DNA of 64,000 bases from Vreelandella alkaliphila (GCF_016107625.1 NZ_JABASV010000002.1:391055-455054), one strand, 5' to 3'; shown: positions 8,742-17,454, counted from the stretch's first letter. Numbers and translations are program-made. The notes: generated from the letters alone by a model not told the origin.

Positions 8742-10049
8742 TTAGGGCTGGTTTGGGTTGAAGTGCGAACGCAGCGTTGACCAAACATCCACATAGTCAC
8801 GTTGGCGGAAGTCAGCATCCAGAGCCGCAGGGGTTGGGTGGAAGAAGTAGCGGCTTTCAAACATGAAGGCCAGCGTATCCCCCAGGAACTGTGGCTTCAG
8901 CTCAGCGTTGGAAGCTTTCTCAAATGTTTCAGCATCCGGGCCGTGTGGTGACATAGAGTTGTGCAGACTGGCACCGCCCGGAGTGAAGCCTTCCGCTTTC
9001 GCATCGTATTCGCCATGAATAAGCCCCATAAACTCGCTCATCAGGTTGCGATGGAACCAGGGCGGCCTGAAGGTGTTCTCGGCAACCATCCAGCGCGGCG
9101 GGAAGATCACAAAATCAAGATTGGCCATTCCCGGCGTATCGGAGGGTGACGTTAATACGGTGAAGATTGACGGATCCGGATGGTCGAAGCTCACCGTATT
9201 AATGGTGTTAAAGTTGGCGAGATTATATTTATACGGCGCGCAGTTACCGTGCCAAGCCACTACATCTAACGGCGAATGGTTAAGCTTTGTTTCCCAGAAA
9301 CGGCCAGAGAACTTAGCGACTAAACGGTAATCACCTTCCAGGTCTTCATAAGCTGCCACCGGGCTTTGGAAGTCACGCGGGTTGGCTAAACCGTTAGCCC
9401 CGATGGGGCCGAGGCCGGGCAGTTCTAGAGGGCTGCCGTAGTTCTCACAAATATACCCCCGCGCAGCGTCAACACCCTGTGCTTTACGCACTTGGAACTT
9501 CACACCGCGAGGAATAACGGCAATCTCACCGTTATCGATCTCGAGTTCACCAAACTCGGTGCGTAGACGAATAGCCCCCATCTGCGGAACGAAGAGCAGT
9601 TCCCCGTCAGCGTTGTAGAAAAACCGCTCGGTCATGTCTTTATTGAATGTATAGACATGTACGCCCACGCCAGCTTGGGTTCCCGCATCCCCGTTGACTG
9701 CAATGGTAAACAAGCCATCGATAAAATCAGTCGGTGCATCCGGTATCGAAACGGGATCCCAGCGCATTTGGTTAGGGTCCGCTGCGGGCTTGTCTAGCGG
9801 GGCTGTGTGTACGTTGTTATTTTCCAGTGGCTGATACGCGCTCTGAACAACCGAAGGGCGAATGCGGTAAAGCCAGCTACGAAAGTTTTGATGCCGGGGC
9901 GCAGTGAATGCTGAACCAGTGAGTTGTTCTGCGTATAAGCCGTAAGCGCACTTTTGCGGTGAGTTTTGCCCAATCGGCAGTGCACCCGGCAGCGCTTCGC
10001 TTGAAAAGTGATTATGAAAGCCATTTTGATACTTCAATTGTTCAGTCAT
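8742..10049 (-). CDS. hmgA: Homogentisate 1,2-dioxygenase
   Basis: This 435-residue non-haem Fe(II) dioxygenase opens the ring of homogentisate to maleylacetoacetate. The N terminus [17 protein letters not shown] is the family hallmark. The C-terminal half contains the iron-binding region, with the conserved [20 protein letters not shown] (about residues 329-348) and [12 protein letters not shown] (about 362-373) contributing His and Glu ligands. Full length. A 16-bp direct repeat lies just upstream (10089-10120). It is the ring-cleavage step for tyrosine-derived or hydroxyphenylacetate-derived homogentisate. Confidence 0.97.
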   Translation of the reverse strand: MTEQLKYQNGFHNHFSSEALPGALPIGQNSPQKCAYGLYAEQLTGSAFTAPRHQNFRSWLYRIRPSVVQSAYQPLENNNVHTAPLDKPAADPNQMRWDPVSIPDAPTDFIDGLFTIAVNGDAGTQAGVGVHVYTFNKDMTERFFYNADGELLFVPQMGAIRLRTEFGELEIDNGEIAVIPRGVKFQVRKAQGVDAARGYICENYGSPLELPGLGPIGANGLANPRDFQSPVAAYEDLEGDYRLVAKFSGRFWETKLNHSPLDVVAWHGNCAPYKYNLANFNTINTVSFDHPDPSIFTVLTSPSDTPGMANLDFVIFPPRWMVAENTFRPPWFHRNLMSEFMGLIHGEYDAKAEGFTPGGASLHNSMSPHGPDAETFEKASNAELKPQFLGDTLAFMFESRYFFHPTPAALDADFRQRDYVDVWSTLRSHFNPNQP

Positions 10050-10088
10050 TGTTAAGACCCGCTTTGTTTGAACGTTACTTAAATAAAG

Positions 10089-10120
10089 CTATCTTTTTAT
10101 AGACCTATCTTTTTATAGAT
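10089..10120. repeat. Two adjacent 16-bp direct repeats upstream of hmgA
   Basis: CTATCTTTTTATAGA(C/T) occurs twice in tandem (10089-10104, 10105-10120) with only the last base differing. Each copy also has internal dyad symmetry (CTAT...ATAG). It lies between the small DUF2783 gene and hmgA, so it could be an internal regulatory site or a slippage product. Confidence 0.7.
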
Positions 10121-10134
10121 CTAAGACGCGGCGA

Positions 10135-10332
10135 TTAATCGCCATCACCAACCGCATGAGAAATCGCTTCTTCAAGCACGGTTTGGTCGCCGATATGATT
10201 AGCCAGTAACAGGATCAGGCGCGCATTGATGCGCTCGCTCTCTGCCTCGCTGCGGTCGCGATGTAGCGCGGTGAGCGCAGCGTAAAAGGCGTCCGGATCA
10301 GTGAAATTGGGGTTCAGTTCAAGCCTTTGCAT
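10135..10332 (-). CDS. DUF2783-type small protein, probable partner of the flavin hydroxylase
   Basis: This is a 65-residue acidic helical protein (starts MQRLELNPNFTDPDAFYAAL). Its ATG overlaps the end of the flavoprotein gene by 14 nt, so translation is probably coupled. Small proteins of this type accompany FAD-dependent aromatic hydroxylases beside homogentisate genes. The 3-hydroxyphenylacetate 6-hydroxylase of Pseudomonas putida U is known to need a flavoprotein (MhaA) and a small coupling protein (MhaB). Assigning this gene the MhaB role is inferred from size, position and overlap. A longer reading frame exists upstream, but it lies inside the flavoprotein gene. Confidence 0.75.
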   Translation of the reverse strand: MQRLELNPNFTDPDAFYAALTALHRDRSEAESERINARLILLLANHIGDQTVLEEAISHAVGDGD

Positions 10333-12049
10333 GGCAACTTTCCTGGAAAGTAGTGTCAGCGGCACCCGCAAGATAAACGCCCAACGCGCGGTATAATGCG
10401 TCTTCAACCTGGTGGGCAGTGATAGCGTGCCAGCGAGCAGCAATGTGCTGGTCAGGACGGATAAGGTATCCACCACCAGCTTTCAGGCCGTAGCGTTGCG
10501 TCACTAACCCTTCAACATCATCCACGACGGTAGTGCGCGGTAACGTGCTAAGCACATGTGGCGTGGGGCCAACGATCACTAGGTTTACATCAAGGCAGCG
10601 GTCTAGCAGGACACCCAGGTCTTTGAATAATGTGGCGGCATGCTCATCCTCAACGCGGCCGTCAAGCAGTAACGTAAAGTCATTACCAAACTGATTGAGT
10701 AGCCAGGCGTTCTGTTCGCTCAATCGAATAGGCGCGTCTTTGGTTGGGCTGCCAGGGCGCACCTCGCTTGGGCCACCATCAGCATCGGGCGTATTAAGCG
10801 GTGAGCTGTCATAGCGACACGGCATGGAAAGGCGGCCGCTGTTGACTAGGCTGCGTGCGAAGGCATGTTTCTCCGCCAGTTCCAACGTCACATCGCGGAA
10901 TACTTGGCTGATATGGCTCTTTGGGGTAATAAAGTCAGTGGCACGGGTAGAGTTAAGCAGGTTTTCTGCCGCGCCGTGCTGGCGCTCGGTGTTATACGTG
11001 GACAATAGTACTTTCGGCGCCTGGGCTTTGAGAACGCGCGCCAGTTTCCAGGCTAAGTTTTCCACCCCCTGCAGGGCGCCGTTGGCACCTCTGGCACCAA
11101 AGGGGGATACCTGATGAGCGGCGTCGCCCATAAATATCACGCTGTGATGAATGAAGTTATCCATCTTACGGCAGCGGAAGGTGTAGACACTGGCCCACTC
11201 AAGCTCAAACTCCACATCCTGGCCAAGCATTGCTTGCACGCGTGGGCGAATGTTCTCTTCTTTCTTTTCTTCTTCCGGGTCAGCGTCCCAGCCTAGCTGG
11301 AAGTCGATACGCCACACATTGTCTGGTTCTTTGTGCAGCAGCACCGATTGGTTGGGATGGAAGGGCGGATCAAACCAGAACCAGCGCTCTGTCGGGAAGT
11401 CAGCCTTCATCACCACATCAGCGATCAGGAAGCGGTCTTGAAATACTTGGCCTTTGCACTCAAGGCCGAGCATGTCGCGGATGCGACTGTTGGCACCATC
11501 CGAGACAAGCAGATAGTCACAGGTCAGCGAGTAATCACCATCCTGAGTCGAGACTGTGAGGGCGGTGCTGTCAGGCTGAGCATCGACATCAATGACCTTA
11601 TGTTTCCAGCGAAGATCAATTTGCTTAGCAAAGTCGTGGGCGCGGTTGACCAGAAACTCTTCAAAGTAATACTGCTGCAAGTTGATAAAGGCGGGAATGC
11701 GGTGGCCATCTTCTGGCAGCAGGTTGAAGTCATAGACCTCACGATCCTGAAAGAAAACGCGGCCATGTTGCCAAGTGACGCCTTTTTCAAGCATCGGCTC
11801 GACGCACCCTAAGCGGTCAATAATTTCCAGTGATCGCTTGGCAAAACATAGCGCTCGCGACCCCACGCTAACGGTGTTGTTATCGTCCAGGACAATTGAG
11901 TGAATGCCCTGCTTAGCCAAATCGATGGCGGCAGCGAGGCCGCTAGGTCCGGCACCGACAATCACCACTGGGTAATGGCGAACGTCTTGAACATCAAGTT
12001 CAGACGGGCGTCGGTAAGGATAGACAGGATTTTTATAGGTTGTTGGCAT
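10319..12049 (-). CDS. FAD-dependent aromatic hydroxylase (MhpA/PheA family, MhaA-like)
   Basis: This 576-residue group A flavoprotein monooxygenase uses NAD(P)H and O2 to hydroxylate an aromatic ring. The FAD-binding GxGxxG motif is VIVGAGPSGLAAAIDLA (about residues 29-45), and the second FAD motif GDAAHQVSPFGARGANGAL is near 310-330. The C-terminal thioredoxin-like domain is typical of phenol-hydroxylase relatives. The start is supported by GGGAG 6 bases before the ATG. It sits directly upstream of hmgA in one operon. The simplest role is to make homogentisate from a monohydroxylated phenylacetate such as 3-hydroxyphenylacetate. The substrate is inferred from context. Confidence 0.88.
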   Translation of the reverse strand: MPTTYKNPVYPYRRPSELDVQDVRHYPVVIVGAGPSGLAAAIDLAKQGIHSIVLDDNNTVSVGSRALCFAKRSLEIIDRLGCVEPMLEKGVTWQHGRVFFQDREVYDFNLLPEDGHRIPAFINLQQYYFEEFLVNRAHDFAKQIDLRWKHKVIDVDAQPDSTALTVSTQDGDYSLTCDYLLVSDGANSRIRDMLGLECKGQVFQDRFLIADVVMKADFPTERWFWFDPPFHPNQSVLLHKEPDNVWRIDFQLGWDADPEEEKKEENIRPRVQAMLGQDVEFELEWASVYTFRCRKMDNFIHHSVIFMGDAAHQVSPFGARGANGALQGVENLAWKLARVLKAQAPKVLLSTYNTERQHGAAENLLNSTRATDFITPKSHISQVFRDVTLELAEKHAFARSLVNSGRLSMPCRYDSSPLNTPDADGGPSEVRPGSPTKDAPIRLSEQNAWLLNQFGNDFTLLLDGRVEDEHAATLFKDLGVLLDRCLDVNLVIVGPTPHVLSTLPRTTVVDDVEGLVTQRYGLKAGGGYLIRPDQHIAARWHAITAHQVEDALYRALGVYLAGAADTTFQESCHAKA

Positions 12050-12124
12050 CTATTGCTCCCCTACAGCGTCGGGTGCATTACACCCGACAGCTGGGCATGA
12101 TCAGTGGGTGTCTCTAGTAAGCAC

Positions 12125-13093
12125 TTACTGATTTTCGACGGCGTCCTGCAGGGAGTGCCACATAGCGGTATCGCGCTCTGCTGTCCAGATACGTGGATCA
12201 GGGTATTCGCCACCTGCTTCGTCATAGCAGCGAGTGATATCGAAAGGCACACAGTGATCGAAGATGACCCAGTGGCCATACTTCGGTTTCAGAACCGCGT
12301 AGGTCTCTGCGTAGCACTCGGAGAGTGATTTACCCGCCGCCTTACCGGCTTTGACGCTTCCATACATATCATTCAAGAAGTCGCGGGTGCCTTGAATGGC
12401 TTCCTGGCACTGTTCGGCAGTTTGCAGCGCATCGCCACGGCCGGGAACGAGCTTCTGGGGCTGCATGGCCTGTAAGCGATCAAGTGTTGTAGGCCAGTCC
12501 TCATGGTAAGCATCGCCGGTGTATGGGGTAGCGCCATACTCAACGAGGTCACCGGCAAACATCACTTTTTCTTTCGGTAACCAGACGATGGTGTCGCCCT
12601 TGGTGTGTCCGCGGCCCAGGTGGATGATCTGTACCTCGCGCTCACCCATGAAGACGGTCAGTTTTTCCTGGAAGACAGTAGTTGGCCAGGTTAAACCAGG
12701 GACAGAATCGACCCCTTTGAACAGGCGCGGGAAGCGGCCGACTTCTGATTCATAGTCTTGCTGGCCACGCTCGACAATTAGGTCATAGGTATTCTGGCTT
12801 GCGTAGATATTCTCAGCGTTATATGCAGAAGCCCCAAGTACACGCACCGCATGGTAGTGGCTCATGACCACATGCTTAATCGGTAGGTCAGTTACCTCGC
12901 GGATACGGCGGATAACGTCCTGGGCCATGATGGGGGTTGCCTGGGTGTCGATGACCATTACGCTGTCATCGCCAATCACTATGCCCGTATTGGGGTCACC
13001 TTCGGCCGTGTAAGCATAGAGCCCCTCTGCCAGCTTGGTGAAACTGATCTGTTTCTCTTCGGTATCGGCATGGGACGCGAATTTCTTACTCAT
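12125..13093 (-). CDS. MBL-fold metallo-hydrolase with degenerate HxHxDH motif
   Basis: This is a 322-residue metallo-beta-lactamase-fold protein. The start at 13093 (MSKKFASHADTEEK) is preceded by GGAG with good spacing; a longer frame upstream lacks this. The usual HxHxDH motif reads HYHAVR, so the Asp and third His that bind the second metal are replaced by Val and Arg. Other ligand positions remain: His in LGRGHTKGD, Asp in MFAGDLVEYG and His in FDHCVPFD. It is the first gene of the homogentisate operon, 75 bp ahead of the flavin hydroxylase. It may hydrolyse an ester or thioester of an aromatic substrate. The fold is sure, the reaction is not. Confidence 0.85.
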   Translation of the reverse strand: MSKKFASHADTEEKQISFTKLAEGLYAYTAEGDPNTGIVIGDDSVMVIDTQATPIMAQDVIRRIREVTDLPIKHVVMSHYHAVRVLGASAYNAENIYASQNTYDLIVERGQQDYESEVGRFPRLFKGVDSVPGLTWPTTVFQEKLTVFMGEREVQIIHLGRGHTKGDTIVWLPKEKVMFAGDLVEYGATPYTGDAYHEDWPTTLDRLQAMQPQKLVPGRGDALQTAEQCQEAIQGTRDFLNDMYGSVKAGKAAGKSLSECYAETYAVLKPKYGHWVIFDHCVPFDITRCYDEAGGEYPDPRIWTAERDTAMWHSLQDAVENQ

Positions 13094-13257
13094 GGTATCT
13101 CCGGTGCTAACAGGGTGGTTCAGGTGTTTATTGGAATGTTGTATGTTAGGAGGATAGTTTCTAATGAAACTAAATGTCCAGTACTCCATAGGCGGACCAG
13201 GCGTCCTTATGCATGAATTAGACAATAACTCTCAATAAATCAGACGACTATTGCAAA

Positions 13258-13275
13258 CTAATACCTAAGTATAAT
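13258..13275. promoter_or_regulatory. MarR-type palindromic operator candidate (site 2)
   Basis: CTAATACCTAAGTATAAT matches the perfect palindrome at 14260-14277 at 14 of 18 positions, including the TAATAC and TAAGTAT halves. It lies 165 bp upstream of the MBL-fold gene that begins the homogentisate operon and 300 bp upstream of the divergent marR gene. Confidence 0.5.
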
Positions 13276-13299
13276 AATTAAAATCGGTAAATTAGTTGC

Positions 13300-13404
13300 A
13301 TGAGAGAGTATCTGTCGGCACTGTTTTGGCTTATTCTGACAGGGCTAGACCTGAGCGTTGGCAACCTAACGCTGATGACATTTTTGTTTGATAAAGGCGA
13401 GTAA
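13300..13404 (+). CDS. Possible 34-residue membrane peptide
   Basis: ATG to TAA encodes 34 residues starting MREYLSALFWLILTG, with one hydrophobic stretch and an acidic end. No good ribosome binding site is visible. It may be a chance frame in a regulatory region, and I do not recognise it. Confidence 0.2.
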   Translation: MREYLSALFWLILTGLDLSVGNLTLMTFLFDKGE

Positions 13405-13477
13405 ACGGTGAGTCGTTTTATTCGAAACAGCGTTATTGGATGGAGCTAAGAGGACTCTCTTCCTCAAGGTGGTCAGT

Positions 13478-13549
13478 ATGATAGGCGCGTTGCTGGTGCC
13501 CATATTCCCAGCTATGGTGCTGATTTTTATCATCACCACCCCTGATTAA
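13478..13549 (+). CDS. Possible 23-residue hydrophobic peptide upstream of marR
   Basis: MIGALLVPIFPAMVLIFI plus five residues: a single predicted membrane helix preceded by AGGTGG about 5 bases before the ATG. It ends 23 bp before the marR start, so it could be a leader peptide or a tiny membrane protein in the marR transcript. Recognition is by layout only. Confidence 0.3.
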   Translation: MIGALLVPIFPAMVLIFIITTPD

Positions 13550-13572
13550 ACGGTGGCTCTAGGAGAAACACA

Positions 13573-14061
13573 ATGACGATGGATAAAGCCGCAAGCGATG
13601 CGCCTCAGGAGTCTTCAGCCAGGGCAGAGCTGGATCTCAACCAATTTTTACCCTATCAGCTTAACCGCTTAGCTGACCGCATCAGTCAGGCGTTAGAGAA
13701 GCTATATGCCGAGTCTTATGAGCTCAACATTGCCCAGTGGCGTGTACTTGCGTGGCTTAGCCACTGTGATGATTTAACCGCTAAGAAGGTGTGTGCCTAC
13801 ACCAACATGGATAAGGCGCGCGTGTCTCGGGCTATTCAGTCGCTGGAAGAACGTGGACTGATAAGCCGCATGCCATCCCAGCAAGACCAGCGACTGCATG
13901 ACTTACATCTGACAGATGCAGGGCAAGAGCTGCTTAATAAGTTAGTACCTGAAGCTCAGGCGTGGGAAGCCGATCTGGTATCGACCCTAAGCGTTGGCGA
14001 ATATCGTGACTTGCTCAATACCATGCGCAAGCTTGAGCGCCAGTTGGAGAGAATTGGTTAA
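13573..14061 (+). CDS. MarR family transcriptional regulator
   Basis: This 162-residue protein is a full MarR fold: helical dimer arms at both ends and a winged helix-turn-helix in the middle. The segment LTAKKVCAYTNMDKARVSRA (about 72-91) is the DNA-reading helix pair. AGGAGA precedes the ATG by 6 bases. It lies between the leftward homogentisate operon and the rightward TRAP operon. A perfect 18-bp palindrome lies 200 bp past its stop and a degenerate one 300 bp before its start, so it is the likely regulator of both units and of the solitary binding protein. MarR proteins commonly respond to aromatic acids. Confidence 0.92.
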   Translation: MTMDKAASDAPQESSARAELDLNQFLPYQLNRLADRISQALEKLYAESYELNIAQWRVLAWLSHCDDLTAKKVCAYTNMDKARVSRAIQSLEERGLISRMPSQQDQRLHDLHLTDAGQELLNKLVPEAQAWEADLVSTLSVGEYRDLLNTMRKLERQLERIG

Positions 14062-14419
14062 AAGCGAGACACAGGAAAGACCAGCCAAGATAGTAGAAAG
14101 TGCCCATATTCCGTCAGAGGCGTGTCATTGATATCAATAATGATGTGATTTTTGTAACAAAACATGGGCTCTAAATGATCTTCTAATAGCCGTTGGTAAT
14201 GACTTAGGAAGGCGGCCATTTTTTATATAACTATTTGTAAATTAATAATTATATCAAGATTAATACTTAAGTATTAACATCTATTAGTCGATGGGTCGTT
14301 GCATGATCCACGTATCTGCAGGCATTGTGATAAATAACGTGATTCACTAGATTTGTAAAAGATAAAAATAAAGTATCATGTTTTGCGCTTCCACTTCGTG
14401 ACGACCAGAGGAAAGAAAA
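14062..14419. promoter_or_regulatory. Leader region of the dctPQM operon
   Basis: This 358-bp AT-rich gap has no coding frame I would support. Its main feature is the perfect palindrome at 14260-14277. A weak hairpin followed by TTTTTT near 14190-14226 may end the marR transcript. Confidence 0.55.
14260..14277. promoter_or_regulatory. Perfect 18-bp palindromic operator (site 3)
   Basis: TTAATACTTAAGTATTAA equals its own reverse complement. It is 143 bp upstream of the dctP start. Size and symmetry fit a MarR dimer. Related sequences occur before the solitary TRAP binding protein and the homogentisate operon. Confidence 0.7.
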
Positions 14420-15493
14420 GTGAATAAAACAACAAACCTGATGATTGGCGCTATCGCCGCTGCAACGCTGAGCACCACCGCCTTGGCGCAAACGACCATC
14501 ACCGTGAGTACCTGGGCGGGCCCTAATCACGGCATCAACACCATTGTATGGCCTACGTGGAAAGCGTGGATTGAAGAGGCAACAGAAGGTCGCGTAACCG
14601 TAGACGTGATACATGATATGGGACCCCCAGCGTCACAAATGGAGATGGTCGCCGATGGTATCGCTGATGCTACCTGGGTTTTTCACGGCTATAACACTGG
14701 CCGCTTTCAGTTAACCAAGCTGCCGGAGTTTCCTACCTTTCAAGAGTTCTCATCAGAAAATGCCTCCAGTGCCTATTGGCACACGCACCAAGAGTACCTG
14801 GCAGCCGCTGGTGAACATCGTGGTGTAGATGTTGTTGCTGCCGGTGTCCACGGGCCTGGCTGGATCTTCAGCAGCGAGCAGTATGAAACCTTAGAAGACC
14901 TTAAAGGTAAGCGCATTCGGGTTGGCGGTGGCGTGATGGGCGATCTCTCCAATGCCCTAGAGCTAACCGGTGTCGCATTGCCGCCCACAGGCGTTTATGA
15001 AGCAGGTTCTCAGGGCGTCATCGATGGGGCCATGCTTGTTCCTGAAGGGCTGCGCAGCTTCCGTGTCGCAGAGATTTTCCCCTACACCCTCACGGTAGAC
15101 GGCGGTTTCTACCGCGGCAGCTTCACTATCGTCGTCAACCCGATGATCTGGGATGAAATGTCGCCCGAAGATCGTGAAGCCGTTGAATCCGTCTCTGGTG
15201 AGCGCTTGTCGCGTCTGTTCGGTTACATGATGGATGTCGTGGATGTCCGGGGCGTCGACTTTGCCGAAGAGCTTGGCCATACCTTTACCAAACTCGGTGA
15301 CGAAGATCTCAATACGCTGAAAAGCATGAGTGACAGCATGATTGCTGAGTGGGCTGAGTCTGTTTCAGAGAACCGTAACGTGGATGCGATGGCCGCTATC
15401 GAGTTCTATCGTGAGCAACTCGTTGCTGCAGCGGAAGAAGAGAGCGTTAGCAGTCTAGTGCCAGACGAATTAGTACCAGACGACGCAAAGTAA
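14420..15493 (+). CDS. dctP: TRAP transporter DctP-family substrate-binding protein
   Basis: This 357-residue periplasmic protein has a signal peptide ending near ALAQ (residue 24). The start is GTG, with AGAGGA 7 bases upstream. The mature part TTITVSTWAGPNHGIN and the carboxylate-binding segment GKRIRVGGGVMGD are shared almost unchanged with the protein at 147-1202. It is followed 30 bp later by dctQ and then dctM, so it is the binding component of a complete sodium-driven TRAP importer. Its position next to marR and the homogentisate operon points to an aromatic acid ligand, an inference. Confidence 0.93.
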   Translation: MNKTTNLMIGAIAAATLSTTALAQTTITVSTWAGPNHGINTIVWPTWKAWIEEATEGRVTVDVIHDMGPPASQMEMVADGIADATWVFHGYNTGRFQLTKLPEFPTFQEFSSENASSAYWHTHQEYLAAAGEHRGVDVVAAGVHGPGWIFSSEQYETLEDLKGKRIRVGGGVMGDLSNALELTGVALPPTGVYEAGSQGVIDGAMLVPEGLRSFRVAEIFPYTLTVDGGFYRGSFTIVVNPMIWDEMSPEDREAVESVSGERLSRLFGYMMDVVDVRGVDFAEELGHTFTKLGDEDLNTLKSMSDSMIAEWAESVSENRNVDAMAAIEFYREQLVAAAEEESVSSLVPDELVPDDAK

Positions 15494-15523
15494 ATCCCCA
15501 CTGGCGCTAGATGGAGAGTGACC

Positions 15524-16066
15524 ATGCAAACCCAAATGGCACGTGCTACGCGCGTTAGTCGGGTTCTGCAGCTGACATTAGAGGGGGTGGCTGGCGCTAC
15601 CCTCTTTGGCATGATGCTGTTGACCACTGCTGACGTAGGCGGCCGCTACTTTTTTAATTCCCCCATTCTAGGGGCTGTTGAATTAACCCAGCTAATGCTG
15701 GCGGCATTGGTATTTCTCTCGCTGCCAGTCGTTTGCTGGCGTCAAGAGCATGTCAGTGTTGATCTGCTCGATGCGGTATTTCCTGCAAAACTTATCTGGC
15801 TACGTGAAGTGATCGTTAACCTGATAGTGACGGCAGCTTTGTGGTTGATGGCGCAGCGTGTATGGGCGCTGGCAGAGCGTGCCTTCTCATGGGGAGATGT
15901 GACGGAGTTTCTGCGCATACCGCGGGGCTACCTGATCGGACTGATCGCTATCATGCTCGCGCTTTCAGCACTACTGACCCTTATACGAGCCGGTTTCTAT
16001 TTGCTTGAGGGGCTTAAGGTAATCGAAAAAGGTGGCCCATTGAGTATAGGAGAGCCCCATGACTGA
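15524..16066 (+). CDS. dctQ: TRAP transporter small permease subunit (DctQ)
   Basis: This 180-residue protein has four hydrophobic segments (about residues 23-45, 55-75, 92-112, 132-158), the usual 4TM layout of DctQ. The ATG at 15524 has GGAG 7 bases upstream and is preferred over an in-frame GTG six bases earlier. The end overlaps the dctM start by 8 nt, so the two are translationally coupled. It forms the membrane complex with DctM. Confidence 0.9.
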   Translation: MQTQMARATRVSRVLQLTLEGVAGATLFGMMLLTTADVGGRYFFNSPILGAVELTQLMLAALVFLSLPVVCWRQEHVSVDLLDAVFPAKLIWLREVIVNLIVTAALWLMAQRVWALAERAFSWGDVTEFLRIPRGYLIGLIAIMLALSALLTLIRAGFYLLEGLKVIEKGGPLSIGEPHD

Positions 16067-17354
16067 AGCGTTGTACGGTTTCGCAGTATTGTTAATACTT
16101 GTGTTCCTGCGTGTGCCACTGGCGTTCGCGATGGGGATCGTTGGTTTCGCCGGGTTCTATCTATTAACGGGTAACTGGAATGCTGCTGAAGCAATGGCGG
16201 CGCGCCGGGTAGTAGACACCGCCATGGATTATGGCCTGTCGGTGATTCCATTATTCATTCTAATGGGTAACTTTGTTTCTCATGCAGGCCTGTCCGATGC
16301 CTTGTTTCGAGCATCAAATGGTTTTCTAGGTCACCGTAAGGGTGGTCAGGCAATGGCGACAATTGTCGCTTGCGGTGGTTTTAGCGCGATATGCGGATCG
16401 AGCTTAGCGACGTGTGCCACCATGGGCCGAGTCGCCATGCCGCAAATGCGCAAATATGGCTATAAGGATTCACTGGCTGCCGCTTCCATCGCGGCGGGTG
16501 GCACCTTGGGTATCTTGATACCACCCAGCGTCATGCTGGTGATTTATGGGATCCTGACCGAAACCAGTATCCGCGAGCTTTTTGCCGCTGGCTTTATCCC
16601 CGGCATTCTTGGCATCTTTCTTTATATTGGTGCCATCAAGTGGGTGCTTTGGCGTGACCCCACCGCTGGCCCTGCGGCAGAGAAAGTGCCATGGCCAGAA
16701 CGGATCAAGGCGCTAAAAAGCGTAGGCAGTACGCTAGCACTGTTTGTACTGGTGATTGGCGGTATTTACCTCGGGGTGTTTACGCCCACTGAGGCGGCCG
16801 GTATCGGTGCAATGGGCGCTTTCTTAATCGCGCTAATGCGTCGGGCACTGACCCCACAAGTGTTAATGAACGTGTTAATGGACACCGTGCGCACCACCGC
16901 GATGCTGTTTGCCGTGGTACTAACGGCGCTGATTTTCGCCAACTTCATCAACCGTGCGGGGCTGCCTGGCGACCTGCTAGCACTGGTTAATGGCCTGAAT
17001 GTTGCGCCTTTTGTGGTCATCCTGGTGATTATCGCGATCTATGTCGTACTGGGCTGCGTGTTTGAAAGTATGTCGATGCTGCTGCTCACCGTACCGGTAT
17101 TTTTCCCGGTAGTGGCGGGGTTAGGTTACGACTTGGTGTGGTTTGGCATTCTGGTCGTTATCGTTATCGAGATTAGCCTGATAACACCTCCCGTGGGTAT
17201 GAACGTGTTCGTATTGCGAGCCGTATTGCCGGACGTATCCACAGGCACAATCTTCCGTGGCGTCACCCCTTTCTGGGTTGCGGGTACCATACGTGCGTTG
17301 TTGGTGCTTATCTTCCCCGCCATCGTGCTGTTCCTACCACGACTGCTGTATTAA
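16059..17354 (+). CDS. dctM: TRAP transporter large permease subunit (DctM)
   Basis: This 431-residue protein with about 12 hydrophobic segments is the transport channel of the TRAP system. Typical segments are GFSAICGSSLATCATMG (about residues 107-123), the loop GTLGILIPPSVMLVIYGIL and EISLITPPVGMNVFVLRA near the C terminus. It is the last gene of dctPQM and is followed by a strong bidirectional terminator. Confidence 0.95.
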   Translation: MTEALYGFAVLLILVFLRVPLAFAMGIVGFAGFYLLTGNWNAAEAMAARRVVDTAMDYGLSVIPLFILMGNFVSHAGLSDALFRASNGFLGHRKGGQAMATIVACGGFSAICGSSLATCATMGRVAMPQMRKYGYKDSLAAASIAAGGTLGILIPPSVMLVIYGILTETSIRELFAAGFIPGILGIFLYIGAIKWVLWRDPTAGPAAEKVPWPERIKALKSVGSTLALFVLVIGGIYLGVFTPTEAAGIGAMGAFLIALMRRALTPQVLMNVLMDTVRTTAMLFAVVLTALIFANFINRAGLPGDLLALVNGLNVAPFVVILVIIAIYVVLGCVFESMSMLLLTVPVFFPVVAGLGYDLVWFGILVVIVIEISLITPPVGMNVFVLRAVLPDVSTGTIFRGVTPFWVAGTIRALLVLIFPAIVLFLPRLLY

Positions 17355-17382
17355 AACGGTTTTATTAACTTTCGTACGATAC

Positions 17383-17420
17383 AAAAAGATGACAGGGCGT
17401 TTGCCCTGTCATTTTTTTTG
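17383..17420. terminator. Bidirectional rho-independent terminator between dctM and paaZ
   Basis: The perfect stem ATGACAGGGC/GCCCTGTCAT (17389-17398 with 17403-17412) has a 4-nt loop, an A-run before it and eight T after it. It serves both converging operons. Confidence 0.95.
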
Positions 17421-17454
17421 CCTTGCTTTTATGTCTGGCTATTAGGCTGAGCCG

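Larger units (their letters stand above)
13094..13572. promoter_or_regulatory. Divergent regulatory region between the homogentisate operon and marR
   Basis: This is a 479-bp stretch without a standard-sized gene. It contains a degenerate copy of the MarR-type palindrome (13258-13275), a larger dyad (TTGCAAACTAA ... TTAGTTGCA at about 13251-13300), and two very short reading frames described separately. Promoters for both directions must lie here. Confidence 0.6.
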
